Shown piece after piece: positions 1 through 8,867 of a stretch of 21,288 bases of DNA. Origin of the DNA: an uncultured Bacilli bacterium (GTDB lineage: Bacteria > Bacillota_I > Bacilli_A > RF39 > UBA660). A model generated the notes under the pieces. That model was not told the origin of the DNA, made no database searches, and saw only the letters and a list, made by a program, of their open reading frames with translations. Positions within the stretch are counted from its first letter, which is position 1. Every line of letters starts with the position of its first letter. A program made the position numbers and the translations under genes. Where the stretch lies: the NCBI GenBank assembly GCA_947598345.1, contig CANQFF010000013.1, positions 1 through 21,288 on the forward strand, in the 5' to 3' direction.

Positions 1-24
1 AAAGACTAAGTCTTTATGAAGTAG

Positions 25-48
25 AAAAAAATGCCAGTGATGGCATTT
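25..48 (-). terminator. Rho-independent terminator of the XRE membrane protein gene
   Basis: An 8-bp perfect stem (AAATGCCA/TGGCATTT, plus 29-36 and 41-48) with a 4-nt loop is followed on the minus strand by a run of T. It starts about 11 nt after the stop codon at 59. A second perfect inverted repeat (AAAGAC-TAA-GTCTTT) sits at 1-15, at the window edge, and could belong to a neighbouring terminator. Confidence 0.8.
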
Positions 49-58
49 AGGTCAAAAT

Positions 59-1555
59 TTATTTTGACTTTTGTTCTTTATACATAATGTAATTTTTTAT
101 TATTTCTTCTAATTCATATATTTTTTCATTTTTCTCTTCTATTTGTTCTTCTAAATCATAAATTTGATTATTGTAATATGATTCACTGTCATATTCTTGT
201 TGTTGTTTTTCTATATATTTTTTATTATTATCTTTTATTTTTTCTATATTTTCTCTTGATGTAGATATATATATTTTATAATTACCATAGTCAATAATAT
301 TTTTATTATTAAAGTCTTTTATATATGTTCTAAGAAGTTCAAATAAATTTGGATCTTTTTCATATATACTAAAATAAATTTTATTACTTATATTTTCTAT
401 ATTTAAAGCATAATATTGTGAATGCCTAAAAGTAATATTAAGATCTTCAGAATTTGTTTCTATAAACTCTACATTATAAAAATCATCTATAACTATATCA
501 TCATTCATTTTTATAACTTTTGTTTGATCTACATAATAATTTGATTCTATGTCCCTTATGTAATTAAAATCTTTCAAAGATGAAAGTGTTAATCCAATAC
601 CAATACTCATAATGACAATTGATGATATTAAGATAATACCAATCTTAGATTGATTTATTTTTTTATTAAATATTAAATTATAAAGTAAATACATAATTGT
701 TAGGTTTATTATAATACTTGAAATTAAAGCTATAAATATACCTATAAAAAACATACCTGTTTTAATGACTAAAACTGATAATACTAATAAAATAATTTGA
801 AATATTAGAGCTATTATAAGGCCAAAAATGATACCTGCTGTAAATATTTTTAAAAGAAATATAACACACTTAAATAATCCTTTTATTAACCTATATTCTG
901 AATGATTAGGATCTCTTATTACTATGGTTTCTGAAGGTTTTTCTATAGAAATTTTATTTTGGTCTTCCTTAATATTTTCTGTTTGTGTATTATTATTTTT
1001 TATAATTACATAATAATCTAAATATCTAACTTTTAGTACATTTAAATATATAGATATTCCCGCTACAAGTGAAAAAATTAAATAGAAAGCTTCTAAAATA
1101 TTTAATATAAAGAAATAATAGTAATTATAATCAAAAAATGAAAATAACTTGTTTATTATTCCTAAGAATAAATATCCAAATACTAAAAATAATAGAATTA
1201 ATAAACCGATTGTAATTACTTGTTCTATTAAAAATTTTATTTTTGTTTTAAATTTCATATTAGAAAACATATCTATTGTTTTAGTTATAAAATTTAATAT
1301 GTCATCTATAAATTTATTTATATTAGATTTAGCTTCCTTGTTTTCCTTTATCTTTTTTATATCTTGATTAAGTAATTCGTCTATATTTAAATTAAACATT
1401 TGACATATTTGTAGTACTTTATCCATCTCAGGATAAGCTACGCCAGATTCCCACTTAGATACTGATTGTCTAGATATACCTAATTTCTCAGCTAATTGTT
1501 CCTGAGATAAATTATTATCTTTTCTTATCTTTTTTAAATTATCTGATAAATTCAT
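59..1555 (-). CDS. XRE-family DNA-binding protein with multi-pass membrane region
   Basis: Residues 1-65 are a clear XRE/Cro-type helix-turn-helix; the core LSQEQLAEKLGISRQSVSKW is at residues 16-35. After a charged linker there are about five hydrophobic segments (roughly 112-135, 145-170, 228-262, 265-292, 305-325). Residues 340-440 look like a soluble beta-rich module, and the last 50 residues are highly charged and likely coiled coil (YDLEEQIEEKNEKIYELEE). The architecture suggests a membrane-tethered regulator that links an envelope signal to transcription; the target is unknown. The start is an ATG preceded by GGAGG five bases upstream. It is the only gene between a terminator upstream (1671-1693) and one downstream (25-48), so it is probably a single-gene unit and may regulate itself. 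The HTH call is secure; the role of the membrane part is inference. Confidence 0.85.
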   Translation of the reverse strand: MNLSDNLKKIRKDNNLSQEQLAEKLGISRQSVSKWESGVAYPEMDKVLQICQMFNLNIDELLNQDIKKIKENKEAKSNINKFIDDILNFITKTIDMFSNMKFKTKIKFLIEQVITIGLLILLFLVFGYLFLGIINKLFSFFDYNYYYFFILNILEAFYLIFSLVAGISIYLNVLKVRYLDYYVIIKNNNTQTENIKEDQNKISIEKPSETIVIRDPNHSEYRLIKGLFKCVIFLLKIFTAGIIFGLIIALIFQIILLVLSVLVIKTGMFFIGIFIALISSIIINLTIMYLLYNLIFNKKINQSKIGIILISSIVIMSIGIGLTLSSLKDFNYIRDIESNYYVDQTKVIKMNDDIVIDDFYNVEFIETNSEDLNITFRHSQYYALNIENISNKIYFSIYEKDPNLFELLRTYIKDFNNKNIIDYGNYKIYISTSRENIEKIKDNNKKYIEKQQQEYDSESYYNNQIYDLEEQIEEKNEKIYELEEIIKNYIMYKEQKSK

Positions 1556-1609
1556 ATTTTCCTCCTCTCAACAACAATTATATAAATAACACTGGTTGCG
1601 CTCTACCAA

Positions 1610-1640
1610 TTTTTAGTTGTTTTTTGTATATTTTCAGTTG
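1610..1640. repeat. Direct repeat in the leader of the XRE gene, candidate operator
   Basis: The decamer TTTTYAGTTG occurs at 1610-1619 and 1631-1640, exactly 21 bp apart (two helical turns). It lies between a TATAAT-like -10 box (1649-1654) and the ribosome binding site, a usual place for an autoregulatory operator. Binding by the adjacent HTH protein is inference. Confidence 0.35.
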
Positions 1641-1648
1641 CATTTATT

Positions 1649-1654
1649 ATTATA
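1649..1654 (-). promoter_or_regulatory. Candidate -10 box for the XRE gene
   Basis: A perfect TATAAT on the minus strand about 95 nt upstream of the start codon. No convincing -35 hexamer is seen at 16-18 bp spacing. In an AT-rich genome this match alone is weak evidence. Confidence 0.3.
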
Positions 1655-1670
1655 ACACATTAATTACAAT

Positions 1671-1693
1671 AAAAAATACCTATTATAAGGTAT
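1671..1693 (-). terminator. Terminator downstream of the PncC-like gene
   Basis: A 6-bp stem (ATACCT/AGGTAT, plus 1676-1681 and 1688-1693) with a 6-nt loop is followed on the minus strand by a T run (1671-1675). It lies 20 nt past the stop at 1714. The stem is short and AT-rich, so efficiency is uncertain. Confidence 0.55.
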
Positions 1694-1713
1694 CTAACAT
1701 AATTTTTTAGTTT

Positions 1714-2190
1714 TTATATTATATTTAATAAATTATCTATTATAAAGTTAATTACTATTTTTTTATTTTCTTCTCTATTTTTTCCATTTACTTCCATATT
1801 ATAGTTATAAAATTTTTTTAATTTTTTATGATATATACTTATAAATACAATATTATCACTACCACATAAATTATTTTTATCTATTCTATTTAGTTTACCA
1901 GTTATCCCTATTCCATAATCTGAATTTGTAAACTCACTTATATTTTTACTCATCTCCATTGCAGTTTCACTACTATATACACTATATCTATCTATAATAT
2001 CTTTATCAACACCCATTTTTATCTTAAATTCATTTGAATATGTAACTGCACTAAATTTAAGTACTTCACTTGAACCTTCAATATTAGTTATACTATTTAC
2101 AAATCCACCACCAGTACAAGATTCCATGGAAGAAATAGTTTCTTGTTTTTCTGTTAATTTATTAACTAATAATTTTAATCTATCTTTCAT
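1714..2190 (-). CDS. pncC: CinA C-terminal domain family amidase (PncC-like)
   Basis: Stand-alone CinA C-terminal domain, the family of nicotinamide-mononucleotide amidohydrolases that convert NMN to nicotinic acid mononucleotide in NAD recycling. The family signature ESCTGG is at residues 23-28, with Ser24 as the expected catalytic serine. The second block, VTYSNEFK (49-56), carries the conserved Tyr and Lys. GSSEVLKFSAVTYSNE and GITGKLNR follow the usual order. At 158 residues the length fits the single-domain form, without the N-terminal MoCF-like domain of full CinA. The ATG is preceded by AAAGAGA. It is 26 nt downstream of the ZIP gene and likely the last gene of that operon. Family is secure; whether it acts on NMN in this organism is inferred. 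Confidence 0.85.
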   Translation of the reverse strand: MKDRLKLLVNKLTEKQETISSMESCTGGGFVNSITNIEGSSEVLKFSAVTYSNEFKIKMGVDKDIIDRYSVYSSETAMEMSKNISEFTNSDYGIGITGKLNRIDKNNLCGSDNIVFISIYHKKLKKFYNYNMEVNGKNREENKKIVINFIIDNLLNII

Positions 2191-2216
2191 AATTATCTCT
2201 TTCTATCATTAAAGTA

Positions 2217-2999
2217 TTATATATTAGATATTACAATGCTTAAAACTAATAATAATACTCCTAATGTAATTCCTGATATACAAATTTTTTTATTTTTCAT
2301 ATGGTATACTTGATGTAATAATTCAAATATAGATATATATATAAGCATTCCCAAAGTAAGACCTAATAAAATTCCTTCTATTAGCTCATTTACGCCGCCT
2401 AATATAAATATAATTAATCCACCAATAAATGTTGATAAAGAAAGAACAAAACTTAAATTTATTATTACTTTTTTTGTGTGATTTGCACTACCTAAAGTAG
2501 AGGATATAACAAGCCCCATAGGTATATTATGTAAGCCTATACCTATACATAATAATAATCCAGATGTTAAATTATTACTTGAAACTAAGTATAAACTCAT
2601 ACCTTCTATTAAATTATGTATTATAACAGCAAATGAAGATACTATACCTATATGATATAAATGTTCATTATGACATTTTGCATTTTTATGAGTATGATGA
2701 TGATGGGTTTCATGTTCATGGTGTGGTATAAATAAATCTATTATTTTTAATATAACAATACCTATTAATATAAGTAATATAATTGCAATTATACTTCTTA
2801 ATACTCCTACTTCATCTTTTAATATATTAAATGATTCTGGTAATATCTCTAATATAATTAAACTTACAATTACTCCAAAAGCAATAGAGATACTAAAATC
2901 TGTAATTATTTTATTTTTTTTATAATATAATCCACATACACTACCAATTAGAATAAATAATCCTACAAAAAGTGTTAATAAAAGTGCGATTAAATTCAT
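2217..2999 (-). CDS. ZIP family divalent metal transporter
   Basis: Integral membrane metal permease with about eight hydrophobic helices. Two ZIP metal-binding helices are present: HNLIEG at residues 128-133 and HNIPMG at 157-162, the M4/M5 signature that binds zinc or related divalent cations. Before M4 is a histidine-rich cytoplasmic loop (about 93-116, including HHEHETHHHHTH), typical of zinc-handling ZIP proteins. At 260 residues the length is normal for bacterial ZupT/ZIP members. The ATG has AGGAGG five bases upstream, and this site lies within the 9-nt gap after the P-type ATPase stop, so the two genes are probably translationally coupled. The metal could be zinc, manganese or iron; the His-rich loop favours zinc. 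Confidence 0.9.
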   Translation of the reverse strand: MNLIALLLTLFVGLFILIGSVCGLYYKKNKIITDFSISIAFGVIVSLIILEILPESFNILKDEVGVLRSIIAIILLILIGIVILKIIDLFIPHHEHETHHHHTHKNAKCHNEHLYHIGIVSSFAVIIHNLIEGMSLYLVSSNNLTSGLLLCIGIGLHNIPMGLVISSTLGSANHTKKVIINLSFVLSLSTFIGGLIIFILGGVNELIEGILLGLTLGMLIYISIFELLHQVYHMKNKKICISGITLGVLLLVLSIVISNI

Positions 3000-3008
3000 A
3001 AATGCCTC

Positions 3009-5294
3009 CTACTTAATTATCTTTTCTTTGTATTTAAAAAGTTTCTTTTCACATATATTTGATAACATATTAAATAATCCTATATCCAATACAAATACTA
3101 AAAGGATATAAACTACTAATATAGGATCTAGCGCTACCATTTCAAATATACTACGCAATCCTACGATACAAATTGCAAATATAGCTATTAGTGAAGTAAA
3201 CAATATCAATCTTATTGTATTAAATTTGTAACATATTTTATATAACAGTATAAATCCTGTAATAGCAACTAAAATTACTGCCATAGTTGATATTTCATCT
3301 GGATTTATTTTAAATACCTGAGAAAACACCATTACACTTACAACATTAATTACTATAGTAAGACCACCTGGTAAAGACTTTCTAAGTACATTTAAGAAAA
3401 AATTCCCTTTTATTATATCATGATTTGGTTCTAACGCAAGTATAAATGCAGGTATACCTATCGTAAGTGCGCTAACTAAACTAAGTTGAATTGGCTCAAA
3501 TGGATAATTCATAGGTACGAATAAAAATATAATAGCAAGTAAAGTAGCATATGTAGTTTTAGTTAAAAATAATGAAGCTGATCTTTCAATATTATTAATA
3601 GTTCTTCTTCCCTCTTCTACTATTTTTGGAATTGAATCAAAATCAGAATTTAACAATACCAACTCAGATACATTCCTTGCAGCATCTGCACCAGTTGCCA
3701 TAGCAATACTACAATCAGCTTCTTTAAGCGCTAGAACATCATTAACGCCATCTCCTGTCATAGCAACAGTATGTCCATTTTCCTTAAGTGCTTTTATCAA
3801 ATCTCTTTTTTGTTCTGGACTGACTCTAGCAAATATGTTATATTCATTTGCAATTTGATTAATTTTATTTGTTTTATTTTTTGACATATCTATACATTTT
3901 ATATCTTTAAAATTTAATCTCTTAGCAATTCTAGTTATTATTTTTTCATTATCACCACTGATTATCTTTATATCTACACCCTCTTTTCTCAAATAATCAA
4001 GTGTACTAGATGCTTTAAATCTTATCTTATCTTTTAATAAAATCAGTGCGATATTATCTTCATTATTTTTTAATAGAACAAGTCTATAATCAGAATATTT
4101 ATCTATCAAATTTTTCATGTTTTCACTATTATCTAAAATTTCTGGTGCACCTAATATGTATTTTCCTTCTTTAAATGTCACACTAGAATACTTTTTTTCT
4201 GATGAAAATGATTCTTTATCTATAAAAGTATAATTAGTTTTAGAATTAAATTCTTTACTTATTGCATCCATTGTAGCATTATCATCTACAAGTTCTCTAG
4301 ACATAGCTGATAAAATACTTTTATAATCATACTTATCGTTTAAAACTATAACATCTGAAACTTTCATAGAGCCTTCTGTTAAAGTTCCTGTTTTATCTAA
4401 ACAAATTGTATCAACACGAGCAAGAGTTTCAATGCAATATAGCTGTTGAACAAGTACTCTTTTCTTTGATAATCTAATAATACTAACTGCAAGCACAGTA
4501 CTAGTTAATAAAACTAAACCTTCTGGTATCATTCCAATTATTGCAGCAACACTATTTACTACAGAATCAGCTATATTATTAGCAATACTGTATTGTCTAA
4601 AAAATAATACTATTCCTATTGGAACTATTATTATAGATATTATTTTTATTATTCTTTTTAATGTTTTCATTATTTCAGAATTAACTTTTTTTACATATTT
4701 AGCTTCCGTAGTTATTTTAGATGCATAACTATCTTTGCCTACTCTTTCTATTTTTGATGTACATTTACCACTAACAATAAAACTTCCAGAATATAAATAA
4801 TCTCCTTCTTTTTTTGTAATAGGTTCCTCTTCTCCACTTATTAAAGATTCATTAACTTCTACAACGCCACTTAATATTTTAGAATCAGCTACTATTTGAC
4901 TACCTCTTTTATAAATTACAATATCATCTAATACAACTTTATCCATATCAATATCCAACAGTTCTGAATTTCTGATTACTTGAACCTTACTATTTGATAA
5001 TATTGATAGCTTATCAACTATTCTTTTAGATCTTATTTCTTGGACTATGCTTATAAGTGTATTACACAAAACAACACCTAAAAATAATAAATTTTTATAT
5101 GATCTAACCCATAATATTAATAATCCTAGTGCCAAATTCAACATATTAAATAATGTGAAAACATTATAAAATATTATTTGTCCTATAGTTTTAGTTTTGA
5201 CATTACAATTATAATTAACTTGTCCGTGTTTAATCCTATAATCAACTTGATTAGTATTTAAGCCTTCTTCTGTTTTGGGATTATATCTTATCAT
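3009..5294 (-). CDS. P-type cation-transporting ATPase, CtpE-like
   Basis: Complete P-type ATPase (761 residues). The actuator loop has SGEE at 153-156 in place of TGES. The M4 ion-site motif is PEGL (257-260), within MIPEGLVLLTS. Phosphorylation site DKTGTLTEG starts at Asp300, and the hinge motif TGDGVND is at 513-519. LEPN near 621-624 and the PEGLVLL context match the CtpE group, whose mycobacterial member is linked to calcium uptake; I transfer calcium only tentatively. Hydrophobic helices lie near 40-90, 215-275 and 575-750. There is no N-terminal heavy-metal domain or CPx motif, which argues against a copper or zinc exporter. The ATG is preceded by GAGAGTGAT. It is probably the first gene of the operon with the ZIP transporter and PncC. 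Confidence 0.87.
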   Translation of the reverse strand: MIRYNPKTEEGLNTNQVDYRIKHGQVNYNCNVKTKTIGQIIFYNVFTLFNMLNLALGLLILWVRSYKNLLFLGVVLCNTLISIVQEIRSKRIVDKLSILSNSKVQVIRNSELLDIDMDKVVLDDIVIYKRGSQIVADSKILSGVVEVNESLISGEEEPITKKEGDYLYSGSFIVSGKCTSKIERVGKDSYASKITTEAKYVKKVNSEIMKTLKRIIKIISIIIVPIGIVLFFRQYSIANNIADSVVNSVAAIIGMIPEGLVLLTSTVLAVSIIRLSKKRVLVQQLYCIETLARVDTICLDKTGTLTEGSMKVSDVIVLNDKYDYKSILSAMSRELVDDNATMDAISKEFNSKTNYTFIDKESFSSEKKYSSVTFKEGKYILGAPEILDNSENMKNLIDKYSDYRLVLLKNNEDNIALILLKDKIRFKASSTLDYLRKEGVDIKIISGDNEKIITRIAKRLNFKDIKCIDMSKNKTNKINQIANEYNIFARVSPEQKRDLIKALKENGHTVAMTGDGVNDVLALKEADCSIAMATGADAARNVSELVLLNSDFDSIPKIVEEGRRTINNIERSASLFLTKTTYATLLAIIFLFVPMNYPFEPIQLSLVSALTIGIPAFILALEPNHDIIKGNFFLNVLRKSLPGGLTIVINVVSVMVFSQVFKINPDEISTMAVILVAITGFILLYKICYKFNTIRLILFTSLIAIFAICIVGLRSIFEMVALDPILVVYILLVFVLDIGLFNMLSNICEKKLFKYKEKIIK

Positions 5295-5313
5295 ATCATC
5301 ACTCTCTAATTAA

Positions 5314-5319
5314 ATTATA
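5314..5319 (-). promoter_or_regulatory. Candidate -10 box for the ATPase operon
   Basis: TATAAT on the minus strand, 20 nt upstream of the ATPase start and just downstream of the terminator at 5334-5380. No good -35 box is visible at the expected spacing, so the evidence is mainly position. Confidence 0.35.
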
Positions 5320-5333
5320 ACATTTATATAAAT

Positions 5334-5380
5334 AAAATAAAAGAGTTGTTAAAAATTAATTTCAACAACCCTTTTATTTT
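5334..5380 (-). terminator. Long terminator hairpin after the lipoprotein gene
   Basis: Two 17-nt arms (5334-5350 and 5364-5380) pair with a single A/C mismatch around a 13-nt loop: AAAATAAAAG..GTTGTT against AACAAC..CTTTTATTTT. T-rich stretches occur on both sides, so it could act in both directions. It overlaps the stop codon of the lipoprotein gene and likely ends the pflB-pflA-lipoprotein transcript. Confidence 0.85.
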
Positions 5381-5850
5381 TATTCATCACAAGTAAAACC
5401 TAAAGAAGTATATAAACTTTTTACTCCTTCAAATGATACCTTATCATCACTTATATATTTTTTTATAGAACTATTATTTTCTTTTAATTTTTTTATATCA
5501 ATTTTATTATAGTCTATAGTTACATTTGATACCACTTTATCACTTTGTTTTTTTATATCAATAGTATAACCACCATAATTATTATTTTCCTCTTTGTAAG
5601 TAGCAGTAAAATATGTTTCAAAATTAGATAATATTTCTTCATCATAAGATGTAACTGTTTCCTTTAAATTTACTTTATCAACTATATCACCTTTAATATG
5701 TATGTTAACTTGAGAATTTAATTTATAATTATTTAAATCATCAGTACTAGTCATTGTACAACTCTTAACATATTCTTTAACTTTTTCTTTATCCGAACAT
5801 CCTGAAATTAAAACTACAACTAGAAATAATACAAGCACATATTTTTTCAT
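5380..5850 (-). CDS. Small lipoprotein, DUF1307/YehR-like
   Basis: A 156-residue predicted lipoprotein. The signal peptide (residues 1-17) has a hydrophobic core and lipobox ISGC with Cys18 as the lipidation site. The mature part alternates basic and acidic residues and ends in SLGFTCDE; the middle (DKVNLKETVTSYDEE, NNYGGYTIDI, NVTIDYNKIDIKKL) resembles the DUF1307/YehR group of small lipoproteins, whose function is unknown. I recognise the family from memory of its motif order, so treat the name as likely rather than sure. I place the start at 5850, not at an upstream ATG at 5883, because GGGAGAGG sits six bases before it and the signal peptide then begins MKKY. It lies 37 nt after pflA, with a possible promoter of its own at 5872-5900. 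Confidence 0.75.
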   Translation of the reverse strand: MKKYVLVLFLVVVLISGCSDKEKVKEYVKSCTMTSTDDLNNYKLNSQVNIHIKGDIVDKVNLKETVTSYDEEILSNFETYFTATYKEENNNYGGYTIDIKKQSDKVVSNVTIDYNKIDIKKLKENNSSIKKYISDDKVSFEGVKSLYTSLGFTCDE

Positions 5851-5871
5851 AAAATACCTCTCCCCATAAAT

Positions 5872-5900
5872 ATTATAACCCATAATATTATTTTTTTGAA
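5872..5900 (-). promoter_or_regulatory. Candidate promoter for the lipoprotein gene
   Basis: TTCAAA (5895-5900) and a perfect TATAAT (5872-5877) are separated by 17 bp on the minus strand, 22 nt upstream of the lipoprotein start. The -35 box matches 4 of 6 consensus bases and lies inside the end of pflA. Confidence 0.4.
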
Positions 5901-6619
5901 TCGTTTAGTAAAATTTTTTCAAGTAAAGCTAGAGCATCTTTATCCATAGGTTCAATACCTTTTAATCTATATTCTAATTTCATTTTATCATATTTTTCTA
6001 TTCCCATAGTGTGATAAGCTAGTAGTTCAATTTTTTCGACATTAGGAAATTGTTTTACATAATCTTTTAATTTTAAAATATATTCTTCATTATCGTTTAT
6101 AGTAGGAACTATTACTTGTCTTAGCCATATTTTTTTATTACTTTTTATTAATTTTTCTTTAAAAGCATTAAATTCTGTCATATTTTTACCAGTAATTTTT
6201 TTATATGATTCAGGGTCAATAGCTTTTATATCTAATATTACTAAATCAGTATATTTTAATATATCATCTAAATAATTAATATTATATCCTACACCTGATG
6301 TATCAATACAAGTATTTATTCCTGCTTTTTTACACAATTTTAATGTATCTAATAAAAACTCAGATTGCATTAAAGGTTCCCCACCAGAAAATGTAACTCC
6401 TCCACCCATTTCAATATAAGGTCTATATTTTCTTACTTCATCAACAATTTGTTTAGATGTCATTATTATTTTTGAGACTTTATTCCAAGTATCTGGATTA
6501 TGGCAAAATAAACATCTAAGTGGGCAACCTTGTAAAAATACAACTATTCTAATTCCAGGTCCATCGACTAACCCCATTGTTTCAAGTGAGTGAATATAAC
6601 CACTTTTAAATTCTGTCAT
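5888..6619 (-). CDS. pflA: Pyruvate formate-lyase activating enzyme
   Basis: Radical SAM glycyl-radical activase of 243 residues that abstracts a hydrogen from the C-terminal glycine of PflB in the cytoplasm. The 4Fe-4S/SAM motif is C32xxxC36xxC39 (CPLRCLFCHNP), and the SAM-binding GGE motif follows in GGGVTFSGGEPL. GLVDGPGIR near residue 17-23 is the conserved N-terminal block. Length is typical for the short PflA form, with no extra ferredoxin domain. The ATG at 6619 lies inside the last codons of pflB (14-nt overlap), with AAGGA six bases upstream, so the two are translationally coupled. Identity is firm given the partner gene. Confidence 0.96.
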   Translation of the reverse strand: MTEFKSGYIHSLETMGLVDGPGIRIVVFLQGCPLRCLFCHNPDTWNKVSKIIMTSKQIVDEVRKYRPYIEMGGGVTFSGGEPLMQSEFLLDTLKLCKKAGINTCIDTSGVGYNINYLDDILKYTDLVILDIKAIDPESYKKITGKNMTEFNAFKEKLIKSNKKIWLRQVIVPTINDNEEYILKLKDYVKQFPNVEKIELLAYHTMGIEKYDKMKLEYRLKGIEPMDKDALALLEKILLNDSKK

Positions 6620-8831
6620 GGAATGTCCTTGAAATTACCTCTTCTTGTTGTTCTCGTGTTAAACTATTAAAATTAACTGCGTATCCTGATACTCTTATAG
6701 TTAAAGTTGGATACTTATTTGGATTATTCATAGCATCTACCAATAATTTTTTATCTAATACATTTACATTTAAATGATGAGCTCCACTTTTAAAATATCC
6801 ATCTAATATTTTAACTAAATTATTTGTTCTAGTTTCACTATCTTTACCAAGAGCATCTGGCGCGATAGAAAATGTATTTGAAATACCATCTTGGCAACAA
6901 TCTTTATATGGAATTTTAGCAACTGATGAAAGCGAAGCTAAAGCACCTGACTTATCAGCTCCTTGTGTTGGATTTGCACCAGGTGAGAATGGAACACCTT
7001 TTGCCCTTCCGTCAGGAGTTGCACCCGTATACTTACCATAAACAACATTTGAAGTTATTGTAAGTATTGAAAGTGTTGGTGTTGCATTTTTATAAAGAGG
7101 ATATTTTTTTAATTCCCTATATACTCTTTTTACAAGATTGCTTGCAACTGTATCAACTCTATCATCATTATTTCCATATCTTGGGAAGTCTAATTCAACA
7201 TCAAATGCGGTTGTTAAACCTCTATCATCCCTTTTTACTCTTACATGTCCATACTGAATTGCAGAAAATGAATCTGCTACTATTGATAAACCTGCTAATC
7301 CAAAAGCCATTAAATATTCTGGTTTAGTATCTAAAAATGCCATTTGACTACTTTCATAAGCATATTTATCGTGCATATAATGGATTATATTTAATGCATC
7401 TATATATATTTTTGCAGTCTTCTTTAAAACTTTATCAAACTGTTTCAACACTTCGTCAGTATCTAGATATTCACCTTCTATTTGATCTATTCCACTTATA
7501 ACAAGATCTCCTGTTATTTCGTCTCTACCACCATTTAAAGCATATAAAAGTACTTTAACAAAATTTATTCTTGCACCAAAAAATTGTGTTTGATGTCCAA
7601 TATTTAAAGCAGATACGCAACAACTAATAGCATAATCATTTCCATATAAAGGTCTCATTAAATCATCGTTTTCAAATTGTAAAGTATGTGTAGCTATTGA
7701 CATCTTACTTGCAAATTTCTTAAAGTTCTCTGGAAGTTTTTCACTCCATAAAACAGTTAAATTTGGTTCAGCAGATTCTCCTATATTGTTTAAAGTATTA
7801 AGTATACGGAATGATGTCTTTGTAACTAAAGATCTAGAATCATCTAGCATTCCACCTATTGATTCAGTAACCCATGTTGGATCACCAGCAAAAAGTTCAT
7901 TATAATCAGGTGTTCTCAAATGTCTAACAAGTCTTAATTTAATTACATATTGATCTATTAATTCTTGTGCTTCTTCTTCTGTTAATATTCCTTTTTCTAT
8001 ATCTCTTTCAATATATATATCGAAAAAAGTTGTATTTCTTCCAATACTAGTTGCAGCACCATTATTTTGTTTTACTGCAGCTAAATACGCAAAATATGTC
8101 CATTGTATAGCCTCTTTTGCATTACTTGCTGGTTTAGATACATCATAACCATATCTTGAAGCCATTTTTTTAATTAAATTAAGTGCTTTTATCTGTTCAG
8201 ATACATCTTCCCTTAATTGTATAACAGATGTATCAGTTATATCATTTAAACCCTTTAAGTCTTCTTTTTTACATTCAATTAGATAATCAGCACCATATAA
8301 AGCTAATCTTCTATAATCTCCTATAATTCTTCCTCTTCCGTAAGCATCTGGAAGTCCTGTTATTAAATGATTATGTCTAGCTACTCTTATTTCATCAGTA
8401 TAAGCATCAAATACACCTTCATTATGTGTTTTTCTAAACTCTTTAAACTTTTCTTCTAAATCTTTGTCCAAATGATATCCATATGCTTCAAGTGATTTAT
8501 CAACCATTCTAAGCCCACCATATGGATTAACAATTCTTTTAAGAGGCTCATCAGTTTGAAGACCTACTATTACCTCATTAGATCTATCTATATATCCAGG
8601 TTCAAAGTTATCAATTCCACTCATTATAAATGTTTCAACATCTAATACTCCACTTATCTGTTCCTTACTCAATAACTTTTTACATTTATCCCAAACCTTA
8701 GATGTCTTTTTAGTTTTTTCTCTTAAAAAACTATCATCATCAGTATATTCTTTATAGTTACTTTCAATAAAATTATTTACATCTATACCTTTCTGCCATC
8801 TAATTCCTTTAAAACCTTCCCATTCTATCAT
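6606..8831 (-). CDS. pflB: Formate C-acetyltransferase (pyruvate formate-lyase)
   Basis: Glycyl radical enzyme of 741 residues that converts pyruvate and CoA to acetyl-CoA and formate, a core step of anaerobic mixed-acid fermentation. The two active-site cysteines are adjacent, Cys404-Cys405 in AISCCVSALNIG. The glycyl radical site is RVSGYAV, with Gly716, 25 residues from the C-terminus as expected. GAATSIGRNTTF and the NLTVLWSE block also match PFL rather than glycerol/diol dehydratases. The ATG has AGGAGG upstream. It overlaps pflA, giving a standard pflBA operon. Full length, with no missing key residue. Presence indicates an anaerobic or oxygen-sensitive lifestyle. Confidence 0.97.
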   Translation of the reverse strand: MIEWEGFKGIRWQKGIDVNNFIESNYKEYTDDDSFLREKTKKTSKVWDKCKKLLSKEQISGVLDVETFIMSGIDNFEPGYIDRSNEVIVGLQTDEPLKRIVNPYGGLRMVDKSLEAYGYHLDKDLEEKFKEFRKTHNEGVFDAYTDEIRVARHNHLITGLPDAYGRGRIIGDYRRLALYGADYLIECKKEDLKGLNDITDTSVIQLREDVSEQIKALNLIKKMASRYGYDVSKPASNAKEAIQWTYFAYLAAVKQNNGAATSIGRNTTFFDIYIERDIEKGILTEEEAQELIDQYVIKLRLVRHLRTPDYNELFAGDPTWVTESIGGMLDDSRSLVTKTSFRILNTLNNIGESAEPNLTVLWSEKLPENFKKFASKMSIATHTLQFENDDLMRPLYGNDYAISCCVSALNIGHQTQFFGARINFVKVLLYALNGGRDEITGDLVISGIDQIEGEYLDTDEVLKQFDKVLKKTAKIYIDALNIIHYMHDKYAYESSQMAFLDTKPEYLMAFGLAGLSIVADSFSAIQYGHVRVKRDDRGLTTAFDVELDFPRYGNNDDRVDTVASNLVKRVYRELKKYPLYKNATPTLSILTITSNVVYGKYTGATPDGRAKGVPFSPGANPTQGADKSGALASLSSVAKIPYKDCCQDGISNTFSIAPDALGKDSETRTNNLVKILDGYFKSGAHHLNVNVLDKKLLVDAMNNPNKYPTLTIRVSGYAVNFNSLTREQQEEVISRTFHDRI

Positions 8832-8867
8832 ATTTACCTCCTATTACTATCTTTTTTTGCCTTACTA

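Noticed and set aside
1149..1367. 72-residue plus-strand open frame inside the XRE membrane protein gene
   Set aside because: Hydrophobic Ile/Phe-rich product of antisense reading through membrane helices; no ribosome binding site.
7067..7327. 86-residue plus-strand open frame within pflB
   Set aside because: Antisense to a conserved gene, no Shine-Dalgarno and no recognisable domain; explained by low stop density opposite the coding strand.
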